Assembly (NCBI RefSeq): GCF_007754155.1 | Contig: NZ_CP037423.1 | Coordinates: 7,126,938 to 7,190,937 of the forward strand | Direction: 5' to 3' | Origin: Stieleria neptunia | Lineage (GTDB): Bacteria; Planctomycetota; Planctomycetia; Pirellulales; Pirellulaceae | Length of the DNA stretch: 64,000 nucleotides | In this document: positions 45,606 through 54,377 of the stretch, in pieces | Layout of the letters: every line of letters begins with the position of its first letter | Position numbering within the stretch: position 1 is the stretch's first letter | Translations under genes and position numbers: made by a program | The notes under the pieces: generated by a model | What the model was told of the DNA's origin: nothing | The model's database searches: none | Seen by the model: the letters and a program-made list of their open reading frames with translations, nothing else

Positions 45606-46552
45606 CGACTGATCCTTCCTCCCCCCTGCCTGTCGATCTGCCTGTCGATCGCTCGCCTGTTGAGTCTTCGCCCGCCGACCGCTCGCCCAGTCCCGCGTCG
45701 TCCAGCCGCCCGGCTGCGCGAGCGCAGTCCGAGTTGATTCGCTGGTTCGACGGGCGTGGGGAAATCGCTGTCGCCTTCTCCGGCGGGGTCGACAGCAGCG
45801 TGGTGTTGGCCGCGGCGCTCCGCAGCACCGCCCCCGCGGTCACCGCCGTCACGGCGGTTTCGCCCAGCGTCGCGACCTGGCAGCTCGAACTGGCCCAATC
45901 GATCGCGACGCACCTGGGGGCAACGCATCGATTGATTGAAACACACGAAGTCGAATTGCCCGAGTACCGTGTCAACGATGCCTCGCGTTGTTTTCACTGC
46001 AAGAGCACGCTGTATCAAACGCTTCACCAGTTGTGTCAAAGTCCGACGCTTCGGGACGCGACGATCGTTTCGGGGACCAACGCCGACGATCTGGGCGATT
46101 ATCGACCGGGCATCGCCGCCGGTGACCAAGCCGGCGTGTTGAAACCGCTGGCGGAATTGAAGATCGACAAAGCCGCTGTTCGCGAGATCGCACACCGGTT
46201 CGGTTTGCCCAACGCGTCGTTGCCTGCGTCGCCGTGTTTGGCCAGCCGGATCGCTTACGGCGTGCCGGTGACGGTCGAACGACTGCAGCGGGTTGAAAAA
46301 GCCGAAGACCTGCTGCGCGAGCTGGGATTCGAAACGGTACGCGTGCGATACCACGACGGCGACTTGGCACGCATCGAGGTCCCGGCAGACCAGATCGCCA
46401 GACTCACCGACGCCCCGATTCGAACCGAGTTGTCGAAACACTTCAGCGAGATCGGTTTTCGTTACATCACCCTGGACTTGCAAGGTTTTTCCAGCGGCAG
46501 CATGAATCGGCAACTCGTCTCGCTGGGCCAACCCATCGGATCTGGCAAGTGA
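45602..46552 (+). CDS. larE: LarE-family ATP-dependent sulfur transferase (probable [4Fe-4S] type)
   Basis: 316 residues with a Pro/Ser-rich N-terminal extension of about 40. The PP-loop is AFSGGVDSSVVLA (60-66), for adenylation of a carboxylate. Three cysteines, Cys130 and Cys133 in RCFHCK and Cys212 in SPCLASRI, match the arrangement of the iron-sulfur form of LarE, which uses a cluster to deliver sulfur instead of sacrificing a single Cys. In lactate racemase maturation, LarE thiolates the nickel-pincer precursor made by LarB with LarC inserting nickel; neither is adjacent, so the substrate here may differ. It is coupled to the upstream methyltransferase. Confidence 0.85.
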   Translation: MTTDPSSPLPVDLPVDRSPVESSPADRSPSPASSSRPAARAQSELIRWFDGRGEIAVAFSGGVDSSVVLAAALRSTAPAVTAVTAVSPSVATWQLELAQSIATHLGATHRLIETHEVELPEYRVNDASRCFHCKSTLYQTLHQLCQSPTLRDATIVSGTNADDLGDYRPGIAAGDQAGVLKPLAELKIDKAAVREIAHRFGLPNASLPASPCLASRIAYGVPVTVERLQRVEKAEDLLRELGFETVRVRYHDGDLARIEVPADQIARLTDAPIRTELSKHFSEIGFRYITLDLQGFSSGSMNRQLVSLGQPIGSGK

Positions 46553-46607
46553 CTCCCGCCTGGGCGGTAATGGACCGAGCCCCGACCAAACGAATTCGAG
46601 AGACTTC

Positions 46608-48278
46608 ATGAACAAGACTGCGCCCAACGATGATTCGTCTGACGAACACTCTCGGAACGACGACACGATCGAAACCCGCCACGCGTCGGGGCAGCAGCGG
46701 GCCGGGGCAACGAACGATGATTCGGTTGCCGATTCGGGAGCTGACAACGACTCCGGCGCTGCCGAACCCAAGCCGCTCCCACTGTCGACGGCCAGCTTGG
46801 TCGGGTCGCGACTGGCCGGCTATCTGATCCTCAGCCGTCTCGGTCGCGGCGGCATGGCCGACGTCTACGCCGCCCGTGACATGGCACTCGAACGCGATGT
46901 CGCGATCAAGGTCTTGCGTCCCGACTTGGCACGCGACCGCGACTACATCACGCGTTTCCGCCGCGAGGCCAAAGCGGCAGCCAAGCTGAATCATTCCAAC
47001 ATCGTCCAAATCTACGAAGTCGGCGAAGACGCCTCGCGTCATTACATCGCCCAAGAATTGATCTCGGGCCAGAACCTTCGGGAATACCTTGAACGCAGCG
47101 GTGTGGTCGATCCCGAACAAGCGATCGAAATCCTCTATGGGGTCGCGTCGGCACTCGACGCCGCAGCGATCGAGGGCATCACGCACCGTGACATCAAACC
47201 CGAGAACATCATGTGGTCCAAGGCGGGGTCGGTCAAAGTTGCCGACTTCGGACTGGCCCGATTGGGCGACGACGTGGACGGCAGTCGCGCCGATTTGACC
47301 CAGGCCGGACTGACCCTCGGGACGCCGCGGTACATGAGTCCGGAACAGGTCCAAGGTCGGCCGGTGGACCCGCGCAGCGATTTGTATTCGCTGGGCGTGA
47401 CCATGTATCACCTGTTGTCCGGACGCCCTCCGTTTGAAGCCGACGATCCGCTCGCACTGGCGTTTGCCCATGTCAACGAAACGCCCAAGCCCCTCGATCG
47501 CGTTCGCGGTGACAAAGATGTCCCGGAATGGTTGATCGCGATCATCGCCAAGCTGCTCCGCAAGGACCCGTCCGAACGCTTTCAATCCCCCGGCGAGCTG
47601 CTCGACGCGCTGACCGGTGACGACGCGGCCCAACGCAGCAACACGCGTCGCTTGGCCGGAGCGGCCACCGCGACGGCGCGATTGCAACGGGTCGCCGATG
47701 AGGAAAAACGTAATCGTGCTCGGGGGCGAAAACGTTTGTTCGCACTCAGCCTGGTTCCGATCCTGGCCGTCGGACTGGGGATCGCCACGGCATCTCAAGT
47801 CAAACGCCCCACCGTGTCGGAGCTATTGGGCCCCGACCCAGTCCCTCAGCGGGGGTCGATCGAAGAACAGTATTTGGAAGCCGCCGAGCGAGACGACGTC
47901 CAGGGCTGGAAAGCGATTGAAACCTATTTCCCCCCCGGCGACAGCGCCGTCATGCAGGCCTATGTCAGCAAGGCGAAATTGCAGCTCGCCCGGCTGTATC
48001 TGGAGCAAAACCGAATCGCCGAAGCCGACGCTACGCTGGTCGAGTTGCTCAACAGTCCGACCACCGATCGGAAATATCGCCTGATCGCGCTGGCCCGACG
48101 GGTCCAGGCGGCCAAGCAGACGGGGGACAAATTGCGCGTCGACGAAGCGAAACGACAACTCAAAGCCGCCTATGCGGACATCAAGTCGTCCAATGCGGCG
48201 GCCATCAACCTGTTCGAGGCCATGTTTTCCGGACGCGAACGGCTGGATCTGGGAATCGAACCCGAGCCGGCCGAATAA
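46608..48278 (+). CDS. Transmembrane Ser/Thr protein kinase (Hanks type)
   Basis: 556 residues. Residues 1-65 are acidic and disordered. The kinase domain runs from about 71 to 330: Gly-loop LGRGGMADVY, Lys101 in VAIKVL, HRDIKPEN (His193-Arg-Asp), DFG at 213-215 and an activation segment GTPRYMSPEQ. One membrane helix (about 374-392, LFALSLVPILAVGLGIATA) is followed by a TPR-like C-terminal region outside the membrane (LARLYLEQNRIAEADATLVELL). It phosphorylates Ser/Thr of unknown targets; the FHA protein at 42772 is a possible partner. Confidence 0.92.
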   Translation: MNKTAPNDDSSDEHSRNDDTIETRHASGQQRAGATNDDSVADSGADNDSGAAEPKPLPLSTASLVGSRLAGYLILSRLGRGGMADVYAARDMALERDVAIKVLRPDLARDRDYITRFRREAKAAAKLNHSNIVQIYEVGEDASRHYIAQELISGQNLREYLERSGVVDPEQAIEILYGVASALDAAAIEGITHRDIKPENIMWSKAGSVKVADFGLARLGDDVDGSRADLTQAGLTLGTPRYMSPEQVQGRPVDPRSDLYSLGVTMYHLLSGRPPFEADDPLALAFAHVNETPKPLDRVRGDKDVPEWLIAIIAKLLRKDPSERFQSPGELLDALTGDDAAQRSNTRRLAGAATATARLQRVADEEKRNRARGRKRLFALSLVPILAVGLGIATASQVKRPTVSELLGPDPVPQRGSIEEQYLEAAERDDVQGWKAIETYFPPGDSAVMQAYVSKAKLQLARLYLEQNRIAEADATLVELLNSPTTDRKYRLIALARRVQAAKQTGDKLRVDEAKRQLKAAYADIKSSNAAAINLFEAMFSGRERLDLGIEPEPAE

Positions 48279-48363
48279 AATTTCACCCGGGGATCGATCG
48301 AGCTAAACTAGAACGCCTCGCGTTTTGGGGAACCCTTGCTACACACCGTTTTTCAGTCCAGAC

Positions 48364-48597
48364 ATGCTGTATTTTATTCCTTGGGCCGTCTTGATGTTGG
48401 CCGTCATCGTCGCCGTTCCGGTCGCCGCAAAAATGGCGTCCGGCGGGCGCGTTGCAAAGTCAGACAATGGCGACGCCGAAATGGATGAACAGGCCGAATC
48501 CGAGGACAGTGGCGATGACCAAGACGTGCTCGAAGATGACTTCGGCGGCGGCGACGTCGAACCGCTCGAAGACGACGCCTTCGAAGAGCTGAAGTGA
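48364..48597 (+). CDS. Small hypothetical membrane protein with acidic tail
   Basis: 77 residues if started at 48364 (MLYFIPWAVLMLAVIVAVPVAAKMA); the frame opens 13 codons earlier. One N-terminal membrane helix is followed by an extremely Asp/Glu-rich cytoplasmic or periplasmic tail (EMDEQAESEDSGDDQDVLEDDFGG). No family is recognised. It converges with the aldo/keto reductase gene, with 25 bp between the stops. Confidence 0.6.
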   Translation: MLYFIPWAVLMLAVIVAVPVAAKMASGGRVAKSDNGDAEMDEQAESEDSGDDQDVLEDDFGGGDVEPLEDDAFEELK

Positions 48598-48622
48598 GTG
48601 CACGCCGCATGCACAGCATGCC

Positions 48623-49537
48623 CTACGCTAGACAGTCACACTCGCCGACAATCCGCTCCACCGCCGCGAGCGTCTCGGGCGTCATGACCCGCGTCCCCAC
48701 CAGTTCCCGAATCTGTTCTTCACGGCGTGCCCCGACCAGCGCCGCGGTCACGCCCGGTTGGGAGATCGCCCAGCCGACGGCCAGCTGCGCGACGCTTTGT
48801 TCGATTTCCCCGCCCAGCGTTTTCAAACGGTCAACCGCGTCGTGAATCCGACGACGCGTCTCGCCTTGAAAGATCGCATAGCCCGGCCGGCTGTCGCCTT
48901 TTTCGAACACGTGGTCGCGGGTGATCTTTCCGGCCAACAAGCCTTTCATCAATGTCCAGAAAACGTAGACGTCCCGACCGGCTGATTGCGCCGGCTGGAT
49001 CAACTTGACAACGCTCGCGCGCTGAACCAAATTCAACGGACACTGGATCGCATCGGCGGGGACCGATGCGGCGAACTGTTGGATTTGTTCGGGCGATGCG
49101 TTGCAGATCCCGACGCGTTTGCAGATCCCCCGCGCTTGCAGCCGTGCCATCGCCGCCGCCGATGATTCCAAGGGAACGTTCGGATCGGGCTGATGCAAGA
49201 ACAGGGTGTCGATCGAATCGATCCCCATTCGTTGTAACGACTCTTCGGCGTCGAGCGTCAACTGCTGTGGAGAGCCGTCGACGATGCGTTTGCGTTGCTC
49301 GGTCCAACGCTGGCCGACTTTGCCCATCACGGTGAATCGATCGCGCCGGCTGCGAACACACTCGCCGAGCAATCGATCGCTCTCTCCGTCGTAGCCGTAG
49401 CTGTACGCGGTGTCGAAGGTGGTGATCCCGGCGTCGATCGCCGCGGACAGTGTCGCCCTGGCATCATCACGTGTGACGCCGATCGTCGTGATGCCGGCGA
49501 TCGGCCATAGACCCAAGACAAGTTTTGAAGTTGGCAT
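48623..49537 (-). CDS. Aldo/keto reductase
   Basis: 304 residues. The TIM-barrel family signatures are present: ITTFDTAYSYGYDGESDRLLGE carries the catalytic Asp and Tyr, VMGKVGQRW the catalytic Lys, SIDTLFLHQPDP the His, and KRVGICNASPEQIQQF and YVFWTLMKGLLAGK line the cofactor site. It reduces aldehydes or ketones with NADPH; the substrate is unknown. It is a single cytoplasmic enzyme. Confidence 0.88.
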   Translation of the reverse strand: MPTSKLVLGLWPIAGITTIGVTRDDARATLSAAIDAGITTFDTAYSYGYDGESDRLLGECVRSRRDRFTVMGKVGQRWTEQRKRIVDGSPQQLTLDAEESLQRMGIDSIDTLFLHQPDPNVPLESSAAAMARLQARGICKRVGICNASPEQIQQFAASVPADAIQCPLNLVQRASVVKLIQPAQSAGRDVYVFWTLMKGLLAGKITRDHVFEKGDSRPGYAIFQGETRRRIHDAVDRLKTLGGEIEQSVAQLAVGWAISQPGVTAALVGARREEQIRELVGTRVMTPETLAAVERIVGECDCLA

Positions 49538-49567
49538 GTTGGTGAAGACTCGTTGGAAACAAGTGAC

Positions 49568-49948
49568 AAAGTGGGGTAAGCATCCTGCTTGCCACCCTCG
49601 CCGGCTCTGCCGGCGCGCTCGTGCGGCGAAGCCTTTCCTCGTTCCCAGGCTCCGCCCTACTCCGTGAACGATTTCTTTTCTGTTTTTGACGAGGTTGTAG
49701 CGGCAGGGCGCAAGCGGGCTGTCGGTTGAGTGAGTGAGCCGCGGGCGCGTAAGCGGCCGGGCATCCAGGCGCCCGCCCGAGGCCTTACGGCCAGCGGCTC
49801 ACCATTGCCTCGACCAATCCCACTCAATCGACAGCCCGCGAACTCTCCGGCTTGCGAGTTTTTGCCAACACACCGGAGGGCTCGCGCCCTGCCGCTAACA
49901 TATCGTTCACGGCGTTGGGCGGAGCCCGGGAACAAGGGTCGAGCGCGC
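49568..49948. repeat. Composite palindrome: family A copy 6 with nested family C copy 4, plus short R-like fragments
   Basis: GTGGGGTAAGCATCCTGCTTGCC at 49570 also occurs at 22218. CGTTCCCAGGCTCCGCC at 49641 is an R-array fragment. GTAGCGGCAGGGCGCAAGCGG (49697) opens family A, GTGAGCCGCGGGCGCGTAAGC...CCAGCGGCTCAC (49734-49802) is the nested family C in inverted orientation, and CGCGCCCTGCCGCTAACA closes family A near 49900. No gene is seen in this stretch. Confidence 0.85.
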
Positions 49949-49982
49949 AAAAAAACGCATGGCCGGATCGACCACGCGTTTC
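49949..49982 (-). terminator. Rho-independent terminator of the BBP7 gene
   Basis: On the minus strand AAACGCGTGG is followed by a 9-base loop, then CCATGCGTTT and a run of seven T. The stem has one mismatch. It lies about 100 bp after the stop of the barrel gene. Confidence 0.7.
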
Positions 49983-50077
49983 TGAAAGTTCGTTCAATCG
50001 GTTCGGTTCGCGAAGAGTCCTTTTGATCCCGGATGACGCAAAGAGCTTCCAACCGGCCGATATCGCTGTCGCGTCCC

Positions 50078-51487
50078 CTAGTAGTCGATCGAAGCTCCCA
50101 GGCTGACGCCTTGGACCCAGTGACTGCCTTCGACGATGTCGTAGGCGACCGGCGTCACGTTGGCACCGATGTTGCCGGTGTCACGATTGCGATTGATCTG
50201 GTCGCCCGCCATCGCCACGTTGTCGAAGTACAAGAACGTGTAGCCGACGGTGAACGAGACGTGATCGCGGAACCGGTAACCGATGGTGAAGTCCATTTCG
50301 GGGATGAACGTGAACACATCTTGGGTTTGCGTTCCCTGTTCGTCGTTGATCAGGATGCTCGAGTTCTGGGTTGAAACGGGTGCGTTGAGCAAGAAGTCGG
50401 TCGTCGTGCCCACCTTGCGGACCGTTTGTTCCATGTTCCCCAAGTGAACCTTGGTCAGGGCTCGGGCCGTCCAACGTCCGCGAGCGACCATCGATTCAAA
50501 GCCGAGTTGACCACCGTTGAAGCGGTTTTCGGTTTCGAACAAGCTGGAGAAGGCGGTCGCAGCAAGGTTCGGGTTTCGGCCGGCGTCCTCGTCACGCCGA
50601 AAGCTGCTGATCGAGATCATGTCGTCCAGCTCGGCGTAGGTGTAACCGGCGATGAACTCCAGACGCGATGACTTGTTGTGGCAGAACGTCATCCGGGCAT
50701 AACCATCGGCCATGAACAAATCCGTGGCGTATTCCGCTTGGACATTGCCGGAGAACAAGTTCTGTTGACTGATGATGACCGAGTCCTCTTGTGCCGTGCC
50801 CGGATTGAATCGGGGGACGAAGTAGTAGGGTCGGCCGAGCGAACGTGACGTCGCATCGGTTTGGTCACCGCTGGCGGAGTAGTCGTCGCCGTTTTCGCTG
50901 AGCCAGAGGGTGCGTCCGCCGATACCGAAGCTGTCGGTCAGGTAGCGTCCAACGTCCGTGCGAATGCCGCCGGAAAGGCCGCCATCGAGATCGTCGCCGA
51001 ACTCCACGGTAGCTGCCGGCAAGACGGGAAACACGCCCGGCGCGGCAGAGGTCACCAGCGGTGGCGCCTGTCGCTCGGCGTGAAACATCAACATCGCTTC
51101 GGCACGCATCCAGCCGTCTTTGCCGCACAGGTTGAACAGACCGGCTAAGCCGCCGCCGCCCTTGCTGCCACACATGCTGTCGCAGCCGACACCATCGCAG
51201 CCGGGGCTGTCGCAGCTATCGCAGCCGCCGATCGCTTTCTTCAAACCGCCGTCAAAGAAGCCGGCCGGCTGCAGATCACCGACGGTCACGGGAGCGTAAT
51301 CGCTGATCGGTGCAACGGGAGCGGCAAACGGGGAACCAACGTGCACCGGTGCATCGGAGGCGACATCGCCGACGAATGCTTGTGGGGAATCGTTGGCGGG
51401 TACATACTGATTGTTGTCAGCCTGGGCCGACGCTGAGGCGGACAGCAACAGCGCTGCCAGGGTCATGCCTCGAAAGTTTTTCTTCAT
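50078..51487 (-). CDS. BBP7-family outer-membrane beta-barrel protein
   Basis: 469 residues with signal peptide (MKKNFRGMTLAALLLSASASAQA). A Cys-rich linker (GGCDSCDSPGCDGVGC...) at about 88-108 precedes a barrel of amphipathic strands, including WMRAEAMLMFHAERQAPPLVTS at its start, which is the BBP7 hallmark, and a C-terminal aromatic strand (VSLGASIDY). BBP7 proteins are surface or outer-membrane proteins expanded in planctomycetes; transport function is not established. The Cys-rich part could form disulfides that link it to other envelope proteins. A terminator follows on its strand. Confidence 0.85.
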   Translation of the reverse strand: MKKNFRGMTLAALLLSASASAQADNNQYVPANDSPQAFVGDVASDAPVHVGSPFAAPVAPISDYAPVTVGDLQPAGFFDGGLKKAIGGCDSCDSPGCDGVGCDSMCGSKGGGGLAGLFNLCGKDGWMRAEAMLMFHAERQAPPLVTSAAPGVFPVLPAATVEFGDDLDGGLSGGIRTDVGRYLTDSFGIGGRTLWLSENGDDYSASGDQTDATSRSLGRPYYFVPRFNPGTAQEDSVIISQQNLFSGNVQAEYATDLFMADGYARMTFCHNKSSRLEFIAGYTYAELDDMISISSFRRDEDAGRNPNLAATAFSSLFETENRFNGGQLGFESMVARGRWTARALTKVHLGNMEQTVRKVGTTTDFLLNAPVSTQNSSILINDEQGTQTQDVFTFIPEMDFTIGYRFRDHVSFTVGYTFLYFDNVAMAGDQINRNRDTGNIGANVTPVAYDIVEGSHWVQGVSLGASIDY

Positions 51488-51742
51488 TTTTGTAGTCTCG
51501 CGCAGTCCGGGATTACTGGAACGACTGGTATAAGACGATCGACGGAAACGAGCGTTAGATCGAGAACGTCCCTTATGGTGCTTAAAGTCGGCGTATCCCT
51601 CCCAACTTCAACACTCAAACTGCCTGGACTTTCCAAAGTGCGGGAAAAACAGTGTTTTCAGCGGTAGACTGGGGTTCGCCGATCGCCCCCAGCACTCTGC
51701 TTTTGCTAAATCTTTTCGCAAATTGGTCCCCTAAACAGCTCG

Positions 51743-54010
51743 ATGACCGACCAAGACACCGGCCGAAACGACGCCAGATCGAGCCGCCAGCCCGATCCGA
51801 CCGATCCCGTGGACACCCAAAGCGAGCCTCCCACCGGAAGCCGCAATACGATCGTCGAACCGGTCTCCGCCCCCGAACCGGTCAGCGAACCCGAGCAAGT
51901 CGCCGAACCCGAACCGATTGCCGCACCCGAGCCGGTCGAACGAAAGGTCGTCCAAGCGACCGAAATCATCCCCGCCGACAAGCCTCGCGGCGACGCCGGC
52001 ACTCCCGGCGGCGCATCCAGCACTCCCCCGGCCACCGTCGCCCCGGAGCGATTTCAGTCGGTCGGCACCAAGTCGATGTCAATCTTCTCCGGTGGCGGCT
52101 TCCACCCCAAAATGGTGCGTTGGAAGCGGATGCTCACCGAGATCAATGAACTCGAACCGACGCTGCAACCGGAGTCCGACAACGACCTTCGCAAACGCTC
52201 GTTGGCGCTGCGTTACCGCGCCATGGCCGGCGAAAAACTGGCCAAGCTACTTCCCGAGGCCTATGCCTTGGTCCGTGAAGCCGGCCGGCGAACGCTCGGC
52301 ATGCGGCACTACGACGTGCAAATGATCGGCGGCATTTCGCTGTTCGAAAGCCACATCGCGGAAATGCAGACCGGTGAAGGAAAGACCTTGACCGCCACGC
52401 TGCCGCTGTACCTGCATTCCCTGGTCGGCAAGGGCGCCCACCTGGCAACGGTCAACGATTATTTGGCCAAACGGGACGCCGAATGGATGACGCCGATCTA
52501 CAACTTGCTGGGCGTCAGCGTCGGAATCATCCAAACGCCCGACGACCAAGGGTCCCGACGCAAATCTTATGGCTCGGCGGTCACCTACGGGACGGCCAAA
52601 GAGTTCGGATTCGATTTCCTGAGAGACCGTTTGCTGTTGCGCGCCCAGAACCGCATCCAGACCGAAATGCTGGGCGATGGAGGCGGCGGGTTCTCCGATT
52701 CCGGCGATAAACCGGTCATGCGAGGCATGCACTTCTGCCTGGTCGACGAAGCGGACAGCATCTTGATCGACGAAGCCCGTACGCCGCTGATCATCGGCAG
52801 CCTGGAAGACACCGTCCGAGACCAAATCGTCGAAACCTATCGCTGGGCGTCCGAGCACGCCCCCGAATACGAACTGGATGATCACTTCACGATCGACGAC
52901 GACACCAAGCAGTACGAATTGACCGCGCGAGGTCGCCAGAAGGTCCGTGCGTTGCCCAAGAGCAATCTGGTGCGCACCATGGGCCTGGTCGATCTGTACG
53001 AATACACCGAGCGGGCGGTCAAGGTGTTTCGCGAATTCCTGCTCGATCGCCAATACGTCGTGCGGCCCGGCGACAAGGGCGTCGATGAAATCGTGATCGT
53101 CGACGAATTCACCGGCCGGCTCGCCGAAGGACGCAAGTGGCGCGACGGAATCCACCAGGCGATCGAGGCCAAGGAGAACATCGAGATCAGCGTTCCCACC
53201 GGCCAGGCGGCACGGATCACCGTCCAAGACCTGTTCCTCCGCTACAACCACTTGGCCGGGATGACCGGCACCGCGGCGACCAGCGCGCGTGAATTGAAAC
53301 GCATCTATCGCACGCCCGTGTTGCGGGTGCCGACCAACCGGCCGCCCAAACGCAAGCGATTGGCCGACCGCGTGTTCGGATCGATCGATGCCAAGTTTCA
53401 AGCGATCGTCGATGAAGTCAAAACGATCCACGAGACCGGGCGTCCGGTGTTGATCGGAACGCGTTCGATCGACAAGAGCGAGTTGCTGTCGCGGATGCTG
53501 CAGGCGATCGGCATCGAGCATCAGATTCTCAACGCCAATAACGTCGCCATGGAGGCCGAAATCGTCGCCGATGCGGGCCAGCACGGACGTGTCACCGTGG
53601 CCACCAACATGGCCGGACGCGGAACCGACATCAAACTCACCGACCAGATCGTTGAACTCGGCGGTATGCACGTGATCTGCACCGAGTTGCATGATGCGGC
53701 GCGGATCGACCGCCAGCTGATCGGACGTTGTGGACGCCAGGGCGACCCGGGTTCCTACCGCCAATACCTGTCCCTGGATGACGACATTCTCAAGGGCGGC
53801 TTGGGGCCGGACAAAGCCGAGAAACTGAAAGCCCGCGGCGAGAGTTTGACCGATTCGGTCGACTCCTACGCCAAACTGTTCCGCCGCGCCCAACGCAAGG
53901 TGGAAAAGAAACACTTTCGCGATCGGATGGTGCTGCTGCATCACGAAAAGGAACGCAAGAAGATGCAGCGTGAAATCGGCCAGGATCCTTACCTAGACAC
54001 CCCAGACTGA
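51743..54010 (+). CDS. SecA-like translocation ATPase lacking the C-terminal third
   Basis: 755 residues. A Pro/Glu-rich extension of about 100 residues is followed by a SecA motor: Walker A MQTGEGKT (208-215), Walker B VDEAD (334-338) with SILIDEARTPLIIG, the pre-protein cross-linking region (about 355-460), HLAGMTGTAAT, TNMAGRGTDI (621-630) and QLIGRCGRQGDPGS (658-671). Only 84 residues follow the last motif, ending within the long scaffold helix (AQRKVEKKHFRDRM). The helical wing, the two-helix finger with the WKDHL..MD motif and the zinc linker are missing. No continuation is present in other frames. It is thus an accessory SecA2-like paralogue rather than the housekeeping SecA. Confidence 0.9.
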   Translation: MTDQDTGRNDARSSRQPDPTDPVDTQSEPPTGSRNTIVEPVSAPEPVSEPEQVAEPEPIAAPEPVERKVVQATEIIPADKPRGDAGTPGGASSTPPATVAPERFQSVGTKSMSIFSGGGFHPKMVRWKRMLTEINELEPTLQPESDNDLRKRSLALRYRAMAGEKLAKLLPEAYALVREAGRRTLGMRHYDVQMIGGISLFESHIAEMQTGEGKTLTATLPLYLHSLVGKGAHLATVNDYLAKRDAEWMTPIYNLLGVSVGIIQTPDDQGSRRKSYGSAVTYGTAKEFGFDFLRDRLLLRAQNRIQTEMLGDGGGGFSDSGDKPVMRGMHFCLVDEADSILIDEARTPLIIGSLEDTVRDQIVETYRWASEHAPEYELDDHFTIDDDTKQYELTARGRQKVRALPKSNLVRTMGLVDLYEYTERAVKVFREFLLDRQYVVRPGDKGVDEIVIVDEFTGRLAEGRKWRDGIHQAIEAKENIEISVPTGQAARITVQDLFLRYNHLAGMTGTAATSARELKRIYRTPVLRVPTNRPPKRKRLADRVFGSIDAKFQAIVDEVKTIHETGRPVLIGTRSIDKSELLSRMLQAIGIEHQILNANNVAMEAEIVADAGQHGRVTVATNMAGRGTDIKLTDQIVELGGMHVICTELHDAARIDRQLIGRCGRQGDPGSYRQYLSLDDDILKGGLGPDKAEKLKARGESLTDSVDSYAKLFRRAQRKVEKKHFRDRMVLLHHEKERKKMQREIGQDPYLDTPD

Positions 54011-54377
54011 CGCAAATGGGGGATCTTTTTTTCGGCTTTGACTCAAGTCGCTCTGGCCCTCTGCCGACACGGGTTTCAATTCGAAAAAAAGCCAAAAACC
54101 GGGCTCGGCCGAGCTTGACAGGGCAATCGAAAACACCGTATCCCCGGCTCCGTGTCCATTAGCTCCCGGCACTTCCGCCCACTTTGGTCGGTCAAGCGTC
54201 GGGGCCCGAAGGAAGGCGGCCAGACGCGGTCCGCCATCGTCCGGGGCTCGCGAAAGGTCGGTCCTCATTGGTTGGACAGACGTGCCGTGGGGCTAAGCCG
54301 ACGATGGGTTTTCGTGAACGTAGGCGGAAACTCCATGTGTATCCAACGAAGTCTCACCGCGAAGAAGGAGTGTCGCG
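54011..54377. other. Intergenic region between the SecA-like gene and the secretin gene
   Basis: 367 bp without a supportable gene. AGGAG at 54366-54370, seven bases before the TTG start of the secretin gene, is its ribosome-binding site. I see no clear terminator after the SecA-like gene, so read-through into the secretin gene is possible. Confidence 0.5.

Noticed and set aside
52247..53944. 565-codon minus-strand ORF opposite the SecA-like gene
   Set aside because: Shadow of the SecA-like gene; no family features.
53990..54377. Possible frameshift continuation of the SecA-like protein after its stop
   Set aside because: No frame after 54010 shows the wing, finger or WKDHL-type motifs, so the truncation is not caused by a single frameshift in this sequence.
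54011..54377. Riboswitch or structured leader before the secretin gene
   Set aside because: I looked for known conserved cores and found none that I could support.
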